Assembly (NCBI GenBank): GCA_963781785.1
Contig: CAWAHD010000005.1
Span: 3,348,001-3,412,000, forward strand
Direction of reading: 5' to 3'
DNA: 64,000 bases
DNA from: CAWAHD01 sp963781785
GTDB taxonomy: Bacteria > Planctomycetota > Planctomycetia > Isosphaerales > Isosphaeraceae
Shown: positions 61,599 to 64,000 of the stretch, in pieces
Numbering within the stretch: the first letter of the stretch is position 1
Layout of the letters: the number at the start of each line of letters is the position of its first letter
Notes under the pieces: generated by a model
Database searches by the model: none
What the model was told of the DNA's origin: nothing
What the model saw: the letters and a program-made list of their open reading frames with translations, nothing else
Program-made: the position numbers and the translations under genes

Positions 61599-64000
61599 CG
61601 GATCGAGCGCTCGGCGATGGGCGCGCCGCCGAGATCGCGCAGCTCCTGCCGCCGTTTCTCCCAGTCTGCCGGAGCCAGGATGTCGAGAGCCTCGTTGCCG
61701 GATAGCTCCATGCCGCACAGCGTTTCGACCCAAACGGCCCAGCATCTTGCCGAGGCGTCCTTCGCCTGCGGCACGACCCAGATCCGCGCCGTGTTATCGT
61801 GGCTGCCGGTGATCAATCGATGGCCATCCGGGCTGAACGCCAGCCCATCCACGCCGGCACGATGACGCAACGCCGGTCCCAGCGGCCGGCCTGTGGCGAT
61901 GTCCCATAATCGCGCGGTCGCGTCGCCACTGGCCGTTCCGACCGTCGCCCGGTCGGGGCTGAAAGCTACGGCGATTACCGGTCCCAGGTGCACGAAAGGC
62001 GGCCCGAGAGGACTTGTCGTGGCGACTCGCCACAACTGGGCTGTCTTGTCCTTGCTCCCGGTCAGGAGCATGTCGCCATCTGGACTGAATACCACACAGA
62101 CCACCTCATCCTGGTGGACCAGAGGCTTCCCGAGCGGCTCCCCTGAGCGCACATCCCAGAGCCGGGCCGTGTGATCGATGCTCGCCGAAACCGCGGTGCT
62201 GCCGTCCGGACTGAAGGCGACGTCCACCACAAACTGCCGGTGGCGGAAAACATGGCGTTCCTGACCGCTGGCAACGTCCCACAACTTTGCTGTGTGATCG
62301 GCGCTGGCGGTCAACGCGAGCGTTCCATCGGGGCTGAAGGCAACGGCCGCCACGCCTTCTTCGTGACCGAAGCTTCGATTCAGGTAGCGACCCGTCGGGA
62401 CTTCCCATAATCGAACAAACGTGTCTTCACAAGCCGTCAGGAGACGCGTTCCGGCGGAATTGAATGCGACGGCGTGCACCCAGCCGTCATGACGCAGGGG
62501 CGGGCAGAGCATTTCGCCTGACGCGACATCAACCAGCCGGGCCGTCTGATCGGCGCTCGCGGTCGCGACCGTTCGGCCATCCGGGCTGAAGACGGCTGCC
62601 GTGACGATTCCCTTGTGAGTCACTCGTTGCAGCAATTGGCCGGTAAAGAGGTCCCAGAGCCGAACGTCTCCTTGACTGAGGTTGAACGGCTTGGTCCCCG
62701 AGAGCGCGGTACGGCCATCGGGGCTGATTTGCACGATGGCAGGAGGGGCATCATGTAAGAGCTCCATGGATTGCGATCCCGCGTTTCTGCGCCGGCGAAG
62801 CTGGCATATTCCGTCGTAACCGCCGGTGAGGATGCGGGTGCCGTCCGGACTGAATGCCACCGCCGTGACGCGTTGCTGGTGAAAAGCAGCCGGACCGATG
62901 CTCTCCCCACTTCGAACGTCCCAGAGCCGCGCGATCTTATCGAAACTGCCCGTCAGAAGTGTCTGGCCATCGGGGCTGAAGGAGACGGCCGTCACAAAGC
63001 CAGTGTGCGGCAGAGCATGTACGACGCTCAAGCTGGCTGCATCCCAGATCCGGGCGCGGCCATCGGTGCTGCCTGTCGCGAACCATCGGCCGTCCGGGCT
63101 CAGGGCCGCGGCCACCAGCCTCTTCTGGACAGTCGACCGCCTGCGACTGACCCCGGTCGTCGCGTCCCAGAGCTGAATCTCGCCGTCCTCGGTGGTCGTC
63201 AGAATGGCCTTGTCGTCCGGAGTGAACGCAATCGTCTTGACCGGGTGCTCGTGCTTGAGCACAAGGGAACGCTGTCGCCCCGTCGCCACGTCCCAGAACT
63301 TGAGCTGGCAATCCAGCCCTCCCGATGCCAGCGTTTTGCCGTCGTGGCTAAAAGCCACCGCGTAGACCCGACGCCCCCCGTGCTCGAAAACCCTGGGGGG
63401 CAGACGATCCGGGCCCACTTGCCAAACCCGGACGCTTGCATCCCCGCAGGCGACCGCCAGGTCGTGACCGTCCGGGCTGAACGCGAGCGATCGGGCGGCT
63501 CCGGACGAGTCGAGCGGTCCATCGATCGGTGTTAACAGACTGCCATTCCACAGCCGAACGATCCCATCCTCGCTCGCCGTGGCTCCCAGTGTTCCATCGG
63601 GGCTGAACGCGATCGCCGAGATCGGTGCACTCGGCGGCGACTGGGTCAGCAAGGGATCGAGCTTGTCTTGCCATCCGGCCAGGCTTGCGCGCATGACCCG
63701 GCTCAAGTCCCCGGCGCCGGGCGGGACTTCCGTCAGGCCTCGCGCCAGAATCAACATCCCGTGCGCGACCTCGCCACGCTCGGCCAGGGATTGCCCACGA
63801 TCCAGATAGTTTTCAGCCAGCCGATAGTTCGACTTGTAGAGGGCAACCCCGAGCTCGTCGGCGTGCGTCTTTTCACGAACCGCAAACAGCAGTGCGAACA
63901 CCACCACAGTCAAAAGCGCGATAGCGGCCGCAGCGCTGACCGCGGCCAGCGTGCGATTGCGCAGGGCCCAGAGCCACGAGCGCTCCAGCCGCCCGACCGG
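61595..64000 (-). CDS. WD40-repeat protein with kinase-type juxtamembrane segment (N-terminus outside the window)
   Basis: Open from the right edge to 61595. The first visible ~40 residues, RLERSWLWALRNRTLAAVSA followed by a membrane helix (AIALLTVVVFALLFAVREKT), are the usual juxtamembrane part of planctomycete Ser/Thr kinase-WD40 proteins; the kinase itself would be off the window. About 15 WD-type blades follow (FSPDGTLGATASEDG, FSPDGQTLLTGSFD, FSPDGHRLITGSHDN), enough for two propellers. The C-terminal tail (LSGNEALDILAPADWEKRRQ) is short and helical. No frame breaks. Presumed sensor or scaffold on the outer face of the membrane. Confidence 0.85.
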   Translation of the reverse strand, partial: PVGRLERSWLWALRNRTLAAVSAAAAIALLTVVVFALLFAVREKTHADELGVALYKSNYRLAENYLDRGQSLAERGEVAHGMLILARGLTEVPPGAGDLSRVMRASLAGWQDKLDPLLTQSPPSAPISAIAFSPDGTLGATASEDGIVRLWNGSLLTPIDGPLDSSGAARSLAFSPDGHDLAVACGDASVRVWQVGPDRLPPRVFEHGGRRVYAVAFSHDGKTLASGGLDCQLKFWDVATGRQRSLVLKHEHPVKTIAFTPDDKAILTTTEDGEIQLWDATTGVSRRRSTVQKRLVAAALSPDGRWFATGSTDGRARIWDAASLSVVHALPHTGFVTAVSFSPDGQTLLTGSFDKIARLWDVRSGESIGPAAFHQQRVTAVAFSPDGTRILTGGYDGICQLRRRRNAGSQSMELLHDAPPAIVQISPDGRTALSGTKPFNLSQGDVRLWDLFTGQLLQRVTHKGIVTAAVFSPDGRTVATASADQTARLVDVASGEMLCPPLRHDGWVHAVAFNSAGTRLLTACEDTFVRLWEVPTGRYLNRSFGHEEGVAAVAFSPDGTLALTASADHTAKLWDVASGQERHVFRHRQFVVDVAFSPDGSTAVSASIDHTARLWDVRSGEPLGKPLVHQDEVVCVVFSPDGDMLLTGSKDKTAQLWRVATTSPLGPPFVHLGPVIAVAFSPDRATVGTASGDATARLWDIATGRPLGPALRHRAGVDGLAFSPDGHRLITGSHDNTARIWVVPQAKDASARCWAVWVETLCGMELSGNEALDILAPADWEKRRQELRDLGGAPIAERSIR

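Noticed and set aside
1..64000. tRNA, rRNA or riboswitch genes
   Set aside because: No cloverleaf with a GGTTC-type T arm, rRNA core word or known riboswitch core was recognised by eye; a covariance-model scan would settle this.

Overview
The window is high-GC bacterial DNA. Its gene families point to the phylum Planctomycetota, most likely an Isosphaera/Singulisphaera-type member. The markers are planctomycete cytochrome proteins paired with DUF1501 or DUF1552 partners, DUF1559 pilin-like proteins, secreted proteins with an N-terminal LExRxLLS box, CRTAC (VCBS/ASPIC) proteins, a WD40 protein with a kinase-type juxtamembrane segment, and an ECF sigma factor fused to a thioredoxin-like domain. 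Species-level placement is inference.

Layout. 1-501 is the N-terminus of a membrane protein, probably SGNH-linked, running off the left edge. 502-13,800 is an accessory island. It holds an integrase-core transposon with accessory genes (1769-4572) and two near-identical 1.28-kb transposase units (4863-6146 and 7697-8978). Each unit is followed directly by the orphan C-terminus of a different metallopeptidase-like polymorphic toxin, and then by a candidate immunity gene. The island also has a broken IS1634-like gene with a striking microsatellite, a Ser/Thr/Gly-rich surface-protein remnant, and REP-type (Y1) transposase copies among tandem duplications. 13.8-16.0 kb carries a DUF5678/retropepsin pair and a ParDE toxin-antitoxin operon with a visible operator. 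16.1-18.9 kb has the sigma-thioredoxin fusion and a DUF4058 gene that has lost its middle.

19.3-28.6 kb holds two giant paralogous secreted beta-helix proteins. 28.5-38.4 kb has a shortened membrane protein, an AraC regulator with a class-C serine hydrolase, a LolA-like secreted protein, a methyltransferase co-directional with an unrecognised 535-residue protein, an AlgI-type MBOAT acyltransferase and an S53 protease. 38.4-48.5 kb, minus strand, is a TPR/CRTAC gene followed by DUF1549-LamG-DUF1553, DUF1501 and HEAT genes, with a separate DUF1559 gene upstream behind a terminator. 49.7-53.9 kb has a DUF1587/1592/1588 cytochrome protein and its DUF1552 partner. 54.0-61.6 kb has two paralogous small Cys-motif secreted proteins, an EF-hand plus deiodinase-like redoxin, and a DUF1559-lipoprotein-secreted-CRTAC run. 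The right edge is a 15-blade WD40 protein whose N-terminus lies outside.

Many genes that look functional are split by single small frameshifts. Several are explained by loss of exactly one CG unit in an alternating CG tract or of one G in a G run. This may be residual sequencing error rather than biological decay, so broken genes outside the island should be read with that in mind. No rRNA, tRNA or CRISPR array was recognised.
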